This document shows positions 38,645-49,274 of a stretch of DNA of 64,000 bases, piece after piece. The notes beneath the pieces are model-generated. The model saw only the letters and a program-made list of their open reading frames with translations. It was not told the DNA's origin and did not search any database. The translations under genes were made by a program, and so were the position numbers. Origin of the DNA: Nyssa sinensis (taxonomy: Eukaryota > Streptophyta > Magnoliopsida > Cornales > Nyssaceae); assembly GCA_008638375.1 (NCBI GenBank), contig CM018043.1, forward strand, positions 35,481,981 to 35,545,980. Direction: 5' to 3'. Numbering within the stretch: the stretch's first letter is position 1; each line of letters opens with the position of its first letter.

Positions 38645-38740
38645 AACCAAATGCCTCAGTGGCACAGTGGTTCCCACACTAGGTATAAGGTTCACACGTA
38701 CCCACACGTCAGTGGGTCGAATCCCACTGATCGCATGTTC
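38645..38740 (+). repeat. tRNA-like cassette (A4)
   Basis: GTGGCACAGTGGTT (about 38659-38672) and GTGGGTCGAATCCCAC (38711-38727, with a B-box core GGTCGAATCC), followed by a T run at about 38747. Confidence 0.5.
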
Positions 38741-41700
38741 TGTTCTTTTTTTTTTTCTTCTAATTGTTTCGGAACCAAACAATGGATAAGTCTAATCCAG
38801 GGATAGGATATCCCTGTTCTAATCACGGTTATTAAATCAGATCTCTTATTTGTGTTACCAAACAACTCTAATTCAGTTTTAAAATTAAAAAAAATCCTCC
38901 CAATACGACGCTGTTCTACTTAAACCATATGCGCGATGGGTCAGGTCCTGACCCGAACTCGGATCCGACCCGAGACTGACCCAACCCTGTTCATCTTCTT
39001 CCTCAAGCTTTAAGCCATTGTTTCCCTAATCGCTCGATTCATAAAATTCCTATTTCGTGGAGTTTTAGAACTCCAATTTGACTGCTTCTTATTCCTATGG
39101 GTTGCTGTGAGGTTTTAGATCATCTTTGCGTTGGTTTAGAGCATCGAATTAAATTCAAAAGCTCCATTGGAGCTTCGTGTCCATTTCTGTAATTAGCCTA
39201 GTACACACTCATTTCTTCATGAAAATGGCCAAGGTTTGGTCTGTCATTCTCCTTTAGTTATGGGGTCTCATACTCCGTTCATAAAAATGGGTTTGGTATT
39301 CAAATGGAGAGGTTATCTCTCCAAGCCGCGACCTGCAACTCGCTTTTTTCATGGCTTTTTTTTGAGTGTTTTAGTCGTGACCTAGGGTTTTTATGACCCT
39401 CACAGTATCTATTTGCCTTCCCTAGCATAAAAAATGGGTTTAATTAACATCGTTTCAAACCCGCTTTAACGAAGGTCTATCATTGGTAGTTTGTGTATGA
39501 CCATTGGTTTCTAAGTTATCTTGGGCCTACTTTTAACCCTAATTCTAAGACAATTACATCAAGGACCATGCATGCCTTTTAGGATCATTACACTACACCA
39601 AATTTTCCTTTTAAGTTAAAGAGCGAAAAAGAATCAAACTTGAAACTTTTACCTTCAATGGTGGTTCCTCCTTAGCCTTAAGCTACTAAATTCCCCAAGG
39701 TAGGCGTTTAGTCTTGCATGCATGAATCCCTTCCTTCCTTCTTCTCTCTCTTTTTCTCTCTTTCTACACGCACATGTACAACACACACATACACTTTGGT
39801 ATGTTACACCATATATGCACACACAACACATGCTATATATATATATACACACAACACATGTTAATATTATATATATATAGGGCTTACATTAGCCTAGGGT
39901 GTTGCATGAATGGAAATTGGCTGAGGAGAAGGCCCAATGGGGTGCTGCCACCTTAATTTTGAGTATGTTGAATTTGGGACTTATTAGGGCATATATACAT
40001 ATCTTATGTATTATATTGCACAAAACTGCATGTAGCCTAGTTGGCTTTCTTTTTGGGCTTTTGGTTTCTCTTTATTCTTGGCGTAGGGTTCAAACCTTTG
40101 GCCATCCCTTTTTGCCTCATTTTCCCCTTTTTCCCTATGCCTTGTTTGGCAATTTTCAGCATTATTTATCAGATTTTTTACATTGTGTCTTAATTGTTTT
40201 TAAAAAAAATCTCTTTGTATTCTCGCTTTGTTTTTTAATTTTGTATACTAAATTTTTATGTCGTAAACTTTTATTTTTAACACATTACATGTATTTCATT
40301 TATACTAAAATACATCACATTCATCGGCGATTTGTAATTAAGTTTCGTTTTCTTCGCACATCACTCTAATTTGCCCAATTTTCTTTGTAACATTTACGGC
40401 CTACTAATTTTAATTTAAAATGAATAAATTAATATAAATTTAATCTCATAAAAGAGTCATTACAATAATTTACTTGGCCTAATTAGGTCGGGGTATTACA
40501 ATCTTGAACTGCAAATGTACTTGTTTTAAATGCCGACTATTTACAAGTTCTTACTTCAGCATATCTATGTTGACTTCAAAGTTGTATTAAATACCTCTCT
40601 CAAAGTAAATGTTTCTTATTCTACCCATATTTTAAATATTCCTGAACGTTGTGATTAAGTGTTCTAAAAGTTATGTTTCAGATGTTCCTGAACGTTATGT
40701 TTCAAGTATTCTGAAAGCTTTATTAAAGCACTTCTAAATCTTCTGTTAAAGCACTTCTGAAAGTTATGTTTAAATGCTCTTGAAAAACATCTATTTGAAA
40801 GGAAATGTTTTAAATGTTTATTATTTGCGAAATGGTAATGCAAGATAATTATGCATAAGCACCACGAGCTATTGAGACCCTATGGAACTCAAAATCCTGA
40901 AAATGGCCGGTAGAAGGTTTATCCCCCAGGCATGGGATATCTGTACTGATCTGTTAAGCTTTAAGTCTGATTAAAAATGGATTTCACTAAAATAAAAGTG
41001 AAAAAATGTTATGTTTAGAAATGGCAGAAGGTTTATCCCCCATTTTTCTAAATGTATTTATATGTTCTGATTTCATGATCAAAGGATTTATGTTTTCAAT
41101 TATAATGAAAAAACTAAATCCTCGTATTTTGTATTGTGAAATCACTATTTTACTCGAATGCCTTGAATGCATCGTGTTTTATGTTTTGAAGATTCATGTA
41201 TCTTATATTTGATGAAATAAGTGCCTAACTTGAATGCCTTGAATGCTTCATGCTATCTATTTTAAGATTCTCGTATTTTGTATTTGAAGTGTACGAGCAA
41301 TTGGTAGTGACTGTTTTATAAACTCTCTTATACCTAACTCACTACCAGTTGAAAACCCATGACAAGGTACTGGAATTACAAATGAGCTTTTCATAAAGCT
41401 CACATGAATTTGTTACCTATGACTTTTTCAAGTAACGAGGAAAAATGGGAGCCTTGCTCGTATTAAGGAAGGGTAACGGAAGCTCCACGTTTGATTAGCG
41501 TTTTTGGGAATGTCAGGACCAATAGTTGGTCAATGCCTTTTGTAGTAATCCATTTTGGACAAGCTATGTAATTAAGTCCCTAGGGACAATGATTATGTAA
41601 TATGTTTAAGTTTTAAAAACTTAGCAAGCTTTGTATGTTTATAAATTGTACCATTCTGTGAGTGGCAGTTCTGGGCGGACGTGTGGAAAGAAAGAAGTTT

Positions 41701-41850
41701 TTTTTTTCACGCTTCTGTAAATCCCTTTTGTATACAATATTCAAGTCGCAACGTTATTCGGCACCGCTGCTTTTGGGCCACCCTAGGCCGACGGGTGGTG
41801 GTCGCATCTCTGTAATCCGCATAAGCCGGGTTTCAGGTCGTGACATGTTC

Positions 41851-42484
41851 CCTATCTAATCAACAAGCTAGAGTCTCAAGTGGATAAGCTTAGTAAGGAT
41901 AAAAGAAAGAGCAAATGAGATGCAATTTAGTAATTTAGTCATGATCATAGTAATAATGAGATAAGTAGACGGGCGATTTTCTTCTATAAGGAGAACACTC
42001 CTAAAGTATAGAAATGAGCTCTGAGAAGCATAGTAGAAGGCGGTCGAACTAAGTTGACACATTAAGAATAGAGAGATGTGAAGGATTCGGTAATCAAGAG
42101 TCGATCACCAATAAAAGTAAACATAAAACTCTATGGTTAAAGATGATCTAAAATGATTAGTAGGTACTGGAATAAAGCTAGTACAAAATTATAAATTGCG
42201 AACAAGTACTGAAGCGTAAGTCTTGTAGGTAATAGGGCACAACCAGCCAGCCCTAACCTAGAGATACTTACATATTTAAGTATCTAAGACTCACAAATAG
42301 AGTTTATAAGAGGCAACTATTGTCAATTGACACTACCAAAGGTAATATTATAGAAGAATATGATTATGAAAAGAAAACAAGGTAAACTATCACATGAATG
42401 GTAACGTCGAAGTCTAATGAAATCCAACAATCGAATAGGAGTAAGGCCCACTACCAAGCAATGCTCAAGTAAGCTAATCGTACA
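41851..42484. other. Flank of element X, no feature recognised
   Basis: AT-rich, no exon or repeat identified. It would have been contiguous with bases before 13402 prior to X insertion. Confidence 0.4.
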
Positions 42485-42489
42485 ATAAT

Positions 42490-44190
42490 TGTCACGACTC
42501 GAAACCCACCCTATGTCGATAAGGGGTCAGTGACCGACACTGTCACTCAAACAAGCCATATAAAATCAAATGAATCGTACAAGACAGTAATAATGTTTAT
42601 TCCTTTATTTATCAAGTGCGGAAGCTACACAGATGCAACTCATCCGATATCCAAATCAACTTTAACAATGCTTAATTTATTTGTGAGTAATCCTGTATCC
42701 TGGATCAATGTTGTTTTATCTCATATTTGAAAAATGTTTAAGTGTTTTATCTTCTGTTGAAAAATACTTAATTTATTTTTATGAGAAATCTTGAACTCTG
42801 AATTAGTGAATTTTTATATCTGCTCAAAATGTCTATTCTGCACCTTATAAAATATCCGAGAGCTATAACTTTCATGACTATATCTTGAGATAACGTTCTT
42901 ATGTATTGATTTGAAGATGTTGTATGTTTTGAATCCTGACTAAATTATTTAGTAAAAATGTTTATAAACCATGGCACCCCTTTCAATGAGAAAAATGATT
43001 TATGTGAACCAATTTTGATTATGTAACCCGAATCATACTTGTTTTGATTCGACCATGTGTTTGTCCGAGGCCTACCCATGTAGTGCTCCGACTCTAGTAA
43101 TGAGACTTACCCACATGGCACTCTGACTCGATTCTTGTGTCTACATGAGGTTTACTCATGTGGCGCTTTGACTTTTGATGAGACTTACCCACATGGCGCT
43201 TTAACTCGTTGTGGAATCAGTCATTGAGACTTACCTCCATGGTGCTTTGACTCTTGATGAGACTTACCCACGTAGTACTCCGACTCAATATATGATTCTT
43301 CGATGTGAGTAATATGTGTTTGTCATTTGTCTCGTGTTATTCGTTTCGCATTAATTATCTAAACCATGTTTTAAGAAATGTATGTGCTCTTATACATTTT
43401 GTGAATAACTCTTCATTATTTGCTTTGTGTTTTGATATTCGAACCATGCTATTGAAAATGACGTATTTTAGAAATGCATGTATTATATCTGCTTGAACAT
43501 TCAGTATGTTTCATACATGATCTGTTTTGAAAACGTGTTTTAAGATATTCTTGTGTATATGTTATCTGTTTGAAGACTTGGTGCCCATGGTATTTTGTGC
43601 AAAACCCTACCTTCGCAAAACCTGTGACAAGATGCAAGAATTACTCACGAGCTTAGTGAAGCTCACATGAATTATCCCAACATATTTCAGGTGATTAAAT
43701 TAGCAAGGAGGTAGTAAAGTTTACACAGAAAAGCTAAGAGCGTGAATGCGTTGGATTTTTTGCACGAGGATCATAATTGAATGTGATGTGGAATGTTTTT
43801 GGTAACCTATGATGTATTTTTGGGCACGATAACAACTTAGACTTTTGGGAATTAGAAATATTACTTTTTGTTGGACACATATATGGATGTGCATATAAAT
43901 TTTGATGAATTATGTTAATGATGGTGATCACAATGATTTTACCTTGAGAACCCTTTATAAATGATTGGTGTTGAATTGATTGTAAGATGAGTTCCATATG
44001 TGTAGCTTCCACACCTGATAACATAAAAGAAAAAAAATTATCACTCTTGTGCAATTCATTTGATTTTGTATGGCCTGTCTGAAAAACATTTATCACTCTT
44101 GTGCAATTCATTTGATTTTGTACGACCTGTCTGAGTGACAGTGTCAGTTGTCGACCCCTAATCCACATAGGGTGGGTTCCCGGTCATGCA
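42490..44190. mobile_element. Fold-back element F2 with LTR-start arms
   Basis: The left arm begins TGTCACGACTCGAAACCC. The right arm, read on the minus strand from 44190, begins TGCATGACCGGGAACCC. Both continue through GGGGTC, GACACTGTCACTCA, CAAATGAAT and GGAAGCTACACA, so the arms pair over about 160 bp (right arm with one internal ~60-bp duplication, 44020-44140). The right 1.2 kb is an LTR-family start on the minus strand; the left ~170 bp is the same start on the plus strand. The right boundary may be a few bases further; TAAT occurs beside both ends (42486-42489; 44197-44200). Confidence 0.65.
43050..43290. repeat. About 30-60-bp repeats with GAGACTTACCCACATGG
   Basis: Five or six diverged units pairing GAGACTTACCCACATGG with GCGCTTTGACTC-like sequence inside F2. 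Confidence 0.6.
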
Positions 44191-44264
44191 TTGTCATAAT
44201 TATTTATTAATCTATTTAGTTAGGATAATTGTTCTTATTTAATTTTTTATTTATTTAGTACTAA

Positions 44265-45000
44265 TGAGAGTGAGACTTTATCAGGAAAAATCCTAATAGG
44301 AATAGGACTCTATCTAGAAGAGTCCTAATGGAACTGAAACTCTGACAAGAGAGTCCTAGCGGGATTAGGACTCTGTCAAGAAGAGTCCTAATAGAACTAA
44401 GATTTTGGCAAGAGAGTCCTAGCGGGAATAAGACTTTGTCAGGATGAGTCCTAACTGGAATCAGACTCTGTCAAGAGGAGTTCTAATAAGAATAGGACTC
44501 TGTCAGGAGGAGTCCCAATGGAACTAGGACTCTAGTAAGAGAGTCTTAGCGGTAATAGGACTCTGTCATAAGGAGTTTTAATAGGAATAGGACTCTGTCA
44601 CGAGGAGTCCTAATGAAACTGAATAAGACTCTGTCAGGCAAAGTCCTAATAGGAATATGACTCTGTTAGGTAGAGTCCTAATAGGAATATGACTTTGTTA
44701 GGTAGAGTCCTAATAGGAATATGACTTTGTTAGGAGGAGTCCTAACGGAATTGGGACTCTGGCAAGAGAGTCCTAACAGAAATAAAACTCTGTTAGGAAA
44801 AGTCTTAATAGGAATAGGGCTCTGTTAGGAGGAGTCCTAATAGAACTAAAACTCTGACAAAAGAGTCCTAACGGGAATAAGATTCTATTAGGGGGAGTCC
44901 TAGCGGGAATAGGACTCTGTCAAGAGGAGTCCCAATAGAACTAGGACTCTAGCAAGAGAGTCTTAGCAGGAATAAGACTCAATCAGGAAGAGTTCTACCT
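44265..45000. repeat. Hairpin-unit minisatellite (~32 bp, ~22 units)
   Basis: Two unit types alternate irregularly: GGACTCTGTCAGGAGGAGTCC with AATAGGAATA, and GGACTCTGGCAAGAGAGTCC with TAGCGGGAATA. Each unit contains GGACTCT and AGAGTCC or near versions facing each other. A diverged remnant occurs at 45287-45338. Confidence 0.8.
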
Positions 45001-45343
45001 AAAGTAGGTTTCTTAGCATAATTACTGAATTGCTACTACTTAATTAAGAGTTACAAATAAGGTGTCTACAGAAAGCCTCTCGTTGATAGAACTTGCAAGC
45101 AAGTGAACGTCAGTACAAGAAAAAGAGAGAGCCATTTTGGCATTGATTGTGATTTATTGCTTGACGTGGTCGGACTTATTCTTCTATGAGATTCCTACAT
45201 ATCACCCTTAAGCGAATCAGACCGTTCGTAGTTCATGACTAGTAAAAATGAGTGTTATCCTTACCGAATTTGTTTAAACTTCAGGTAAGACTCTTCCCAA
45301 TTGAGTCCTATTCCCACTAGGACTTTTCTCTTAGAGTCCCAGT
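45001..45343. other. Stretch without recognised gene
   Basis: Only the diverged tail of the GACTCT minisatellite at its right end is recognisable. Confidence 0.35.
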
Positions 45344-45536
45344 TATCACGGCCCGAAACCCACCCTGTGTGGATTAGGGGACTGTGATTGTGGAATTTCT
45401 TCCGAGAAACTAATCCGTTTCTTTCATACATCATATTAATACAATCATTGCAGCGGAAGCTATTACACATGTTACTATAATCTTTACAGTATCTAGAATT
45501 GCTTAGAATTTTTTTTTTTGAAACATACATTACACA

Positions 45537-45760
45537 TTCACTATGGGTCCCATGCCCCACGTTTACATTTGAATTTCAAACTACTTTACCCGTGAGTCCC
45601 AAACCTCACGCACTTCTGAACTTCTAAACGTCACATTATTTCACCCGTGAGTCCCATACCTCACACACTTCCGAACTTCACATTATTTCACCCATGAGTC
45701 CCATACCTCACACACTTCTGAACCTGTACTTCACTATGGTTATGGGTCTCATACCCCACT
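45537..45760. repeat. Hairpin-unit minisatellite in A7
   Basis: Counterpart of the A3 array: stems TGGG/CCCA at about 45543 and 45740, and GTGAG/CTCAC at about 45590 and 45646, around TCCCATAC. Confidence 0.65.
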
Positions 45761-46713
45761 TTCAAATCACCAGTACATATTACGATGTCAGTTTGTAAAT
45801 TTCGTAACTTTTGGGTTCAATTGAAATTTCAGAAAATCTTATTCTAATTAAGGATAGCCAAATAATGAATAGTGACTGAACAGGGATAAGATATCCCTAT
45901 TCCTATTTCAATTTCTTACACTCGTAGCCAAATGCTCCAAATTTGGTTTTAAAATCTTTTAAACTTAACCGATACTGCGTCGTTTCAAGCTACCCGTTTC
46001 TATTTCAGTCGGGTCCCAACCCGGATCTGAACCATGACCCGAATCCGACCTAAGACAACAGTGTTGTCTTCCTCATTTTTCTAGTGGAACTCCGGTATGG
46101 TTTCCGATATGAACAGTCGTTTTCTCTAGCGACGGCGACTAAATTTCAATCAAATCTTAACAATTTTTAATTGCCTTCTTCTATAGTTTTTCATGGAGAT
46201 TTCATATCTAGGATTTGTTTTCACTTTGGTTCACTAAATTCTCACGAAGTAGAGAAAAATAGTGGCTTCGACCGATTATAAAATTCTGATTTCATGCCTA
46301 TTTCTCTACTGTTTTCATTCATTTCTTTTACATTTTTCTTTCTGCACTTTATAGGATTAATCCTAGGCTATTCACTCAATATTTCATGCATAAAATATAA
46401 GAAAAAATCCAAACACCCTAAACTTGCAACTCCTGATTTCTCCATTGATTATGCACCATTTTTACTGATTTTTCTTGCATTCAGTTTCTGATTTCATGCT
46501 CCTTAATACCATAAAATTAACACTAGCTATCATGCTTCTTATATTTAAAAACAGAAACTAACACTTTAAATTTCTGGTTTTCTTTTGGTGCAGGTTCCTC
46601 TTTTCACTTCTGTTTCCTTCAATCCACCCTCAGTTTCTTCCTTCTTTTATTATTTCTTTCTGTTTTTCCCTTTTATGCACACATACATATATATAGCCAA
46701 CCCAACCGACTTG

Positions 46714-46714
<1 letters not shown>

Positions 46715-46745
<31 letters not shown>
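46715..46745. repeat. CT microsatellite
   Basis: About 14 CT repeats; AT (46844-46863) and AC (46891-46911) runs follow. Confidence 0.85.
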
Positions 46746-46748
<3 letters not shown>

Positions 46749-47354
46749 ACCTTCTTTAACTTCCTCCATCTGCCGCATTTAATTTCTCTTTTTCTCTTTT
46801 CTAAGAATGTAGCTTTGCATTCAATTTTGTGGAGCTTTTTATGATATATATATATATATATATACACACTTTGTCAACACACACAACCGTACACACACAC
46901 ACACACACACAATATCTTACTTGCATGCATGCCCTTGGTATGCCGCCTCTCTCTTATTTCCTTTTCTTTTTTAATACACATGCATATACCATACTTTATA
47001 CATTATATATATATACATGTATATATATATACGATTATACCTTATTTATACACCAATATATATCTATATATATACATATATATCCATTTCCAATAGTATA
47101 TACATACACTTATTTTTTATAAACTATGCATGAGTCTATACGTAAGCATGCACACATTACGAGGCATAATTCTGGGTTGATCGGAAATGGCCCGATACTG
47201 GCTATATAACTGATACTATTTATTTTCTATAACCGTATAGCACATTTGATATAGTAATATAGAGTTTAAACGGTTCGGGTTACAACTATTAGTACACTAC
47301 CCGACCCGGTCTACCTCGGTATACGTACTAACCCGGGTCAGGTATTACAACCAT

Positions 47355-48476
47355 TTGACACTTTTTTTTTTTTTTACAAAAACAAAAAGTTAACAAAAAG
47401 GTCTCTAATGTTACTTCTAGAATCTACGTTTTACAAAATTCCCTTGTGCCTCATTTGGTACAAGAAACAGGTGAAAGGAAGGAAGGAGAAAATAAAATGA
47501 GGGAAAAATAGAATCGACTACACTAGTTACAATTTGGTTAAACATGGTAAAAGATAACATTAGTTTGGAGAAAAAATAAATAAATAATGTTAATCTTCCT
47601 TCTCGTTTTAATAATTGGGAAGAACATTTAACAAATTTGTGCACCATGGAATTTGATTGTTTGAAATTATTGCATTGGCGTGCAACATTTTTAAAAGCTG
47701 AGATATCACTAAAGATTCGCTAAAGAAATAAAAAATAGAGAAATTTCTCTATTTGTCTATTGTTAAGGGAAAAAATTATTAGGGGGAGGGGTTTCTCTCT
47801 AATTTTGGAGTGTCACTGCTCCCGTAATTACAGTGAAATTTCACTATATTCACTTATAGCATAATGAAAAAAAATTAAATGGTGAATTTAATCTTTTCAA
47901 AAACAAAGAAATTCTTTATTTTTGAAGCATTGAAGTTTCTGTCTAAATAGGGATTTTCTTTTTCATAATTTTATAGGCAATATGAATCTTGTTTGATAGA
48001 TTTTAATTTTTAGAGTCTAAATATATAAATTTTATTAAAACGGATTCATATTTTGTAAGTTATTGAAATTTAAAATCTGAAAAAGTGTTGTTGTTGATGT
48101 GTCCTATATTTATCATGAAAATCTTGTTTCCAAGATGAAAGAGATAATTTTGGGGCAAAAAATAGTGAGGGACTTGAGGTTAAAAGGATTAGGGTTAGAC
48201 CCAGTCATAATTAAGCACTTATAAGGAGACCATATCATAATTAAACACTTATTGAACGACTAAAATTTTAGATTAAGTTGATTTGTTACAAGCCTGGTGT
48301 TAATTAGAATGGGGTTGAATGAAATATAACAAAAAGAGATGCAAACGAAATAAATATACCTAGAATATGATTGGCTCCACTTGAAATTACAATTTCTTAG
48401 AAAAATAAGTTACAAAGAAATGCAAATGAGTGCTGAGAAATGGTATTTTTCCAAACTTGTCTAAAATTGGATTACG
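47355..48476. other. Low-complexity flank without recognised feature
   Basis: AT-rich; no exon, RNA gene or element end was identified. Confidence 0.4.
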
Positions 48477-48525
48477 TAAAATTTTAAGCTAATGCTACAC
48501 TTCTTCACAATCTATTTTTCCAAAC

Positions 48526-49197
48526 TGATATACCACAAACAGACATACCAATCACTTTGAGACACGTGTGCCCATCAGATTAACAAATCTCGATCCTACA
48601 GAGCTCATATACTGCGGTCATACAGAACAGCTACAAGCCTTCAGGGTATTCTCATATGTCTATCATACAGAGCAGCCACCAGCCTTCGGGGCATTCTTAT
48701 TTACATATCATTCAGAACCGATAAACTCGGTCATACAGTGCAGATGAAGCATTCAGGATATTCTCATGTACATCTTCCAGACCTCCTGCTCTGGACAATA
48801 TTTATTCAACAATGCATATATGGTTTCCTTAACAACCGTTAAGCGGGGAATAAGGAAACAGCCTTCAACATGGAAACTACTATCTATGATTATCTCCATC
48901 TACGATTCAATGCTGCACAAGGTAACTGCAAATCTCCGATGATCAAATCCCTATATTCGTGGCGGCAAAACCTAATCAAATTAGGAGAACCACGGCTTAT
49001 ATATTAAACCCTAGAGGTACGCTTTATGTTTCTTATGCTCATTCTTTGGCTTTCAATACAGTCTTTCAATTCCCTTACTTACTTAAGCATCGGAGCGGCT
49101 ACCGCCGGAGCCAATCCGGTGGTCCTCTGATCACCTCTCTGAGTGTTCTACAGGTCACGGAGTCCTCACGTGTTGCGAGTCAAAAAGTGCAGCATCA
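48526..49197 (+). repeat. 5' LTR of the Tat element
   Basis: 672 bp, TGATATACC...CAGCATCA. Compared with the 3' LTR I count differences near 48652, 48870, 48914 and 49064. Three diverged ~60-bp repeats with CATACAG and CCTTC-GGG words lie at about 48620-48770. A TATA box is at 48998-49004. Confidence 0.95.
48997..49005 (+). promoter_or_regulatory. LTR TATA box
   Basis: TTATATATT, about 190 bp before the LTR end; transcription would start near 49025-49035. Confidence 0.5.
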
Positions 49198-49200
49198 GTT

Positions 49201-49217
49201 TGGCGCCGTCTGTGGGA
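49201..49217 (+). promoter_or_regulatory. Primer-binding site
   Basis: TGGCGCCGTCTGTGGGA, three bases after the LTR. The first nine bases complement the 3' end of plant tRNA-Asp as I recall it; the rest matches partly. Confidence 0.6.
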
Positions 49218-49274
49218 ACGACTAATCTCTACGTGCTTTATTCGTAAACTCATCTTTTTCCCCACTGGAAAACC

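Larger units (their letters stand above)
29734..40500 (+). mobile_element. Solo-LTR-like element A4, split by A5
   Basis: Starts TGTCACGACCCGTAACC and ends TTAGGTCGGGGTATTACA. Perfect TSD ATCTT (29729-29733; 40501-40505). Its own sequence is only 29734-29788 plus 36748-40500, about 3.8 kb, with A5 between. It includes a tRNA-like cassette near 38645 and the CT-rich block near 39739. No protein gene. Confidence 0.75.
13407..41845 (-). mobile_element. Host solo-LTR element X, split by nested insertions
   Basis: The left end CATAACACACCGACC matches the complement of the family's distal end, including the following AAGTCACT-ATTAAATATTAG block. The right end TTTCAGGTCGTGACA matches the complement of the family's start. 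Flanks TATTC (13402-13406) and TGTTC (41846-41850) are a one-mismatch TSD. Its own parts are 13407-13732, 23413-23864, 28151-29733 and 40506-41845, about 3.7 kb in total, the normal length for the family. Each gap is an insertion with its own TSD. Strand follows the convention used for A1. Confidence 0.7.
45344..47349 (+). mobile_element. Solo-LTR-like element A7, internally deleted
   Basis: Starts TATCACGGCCCGAAACCC and ends ACCCGGGTCAGGTATTACA. The first 430 bp match A3 closely. At about 45779 it jumps to sequence matching the far half of the family, so roughly 2 kb is missing. No matching TSD (CCAGT versus ACCAT), which suits a recombinant of two copies. It keeps the CT microsatellite, AC and AT microsatellites, and the AGCTTTGCATT motif (46811-46821). 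Confidence 0.65.

Noticed and set aside
45344..47349. TSD for A7
   Set aside because: CCAGT and ACCAT do not match even allowing simple decay.
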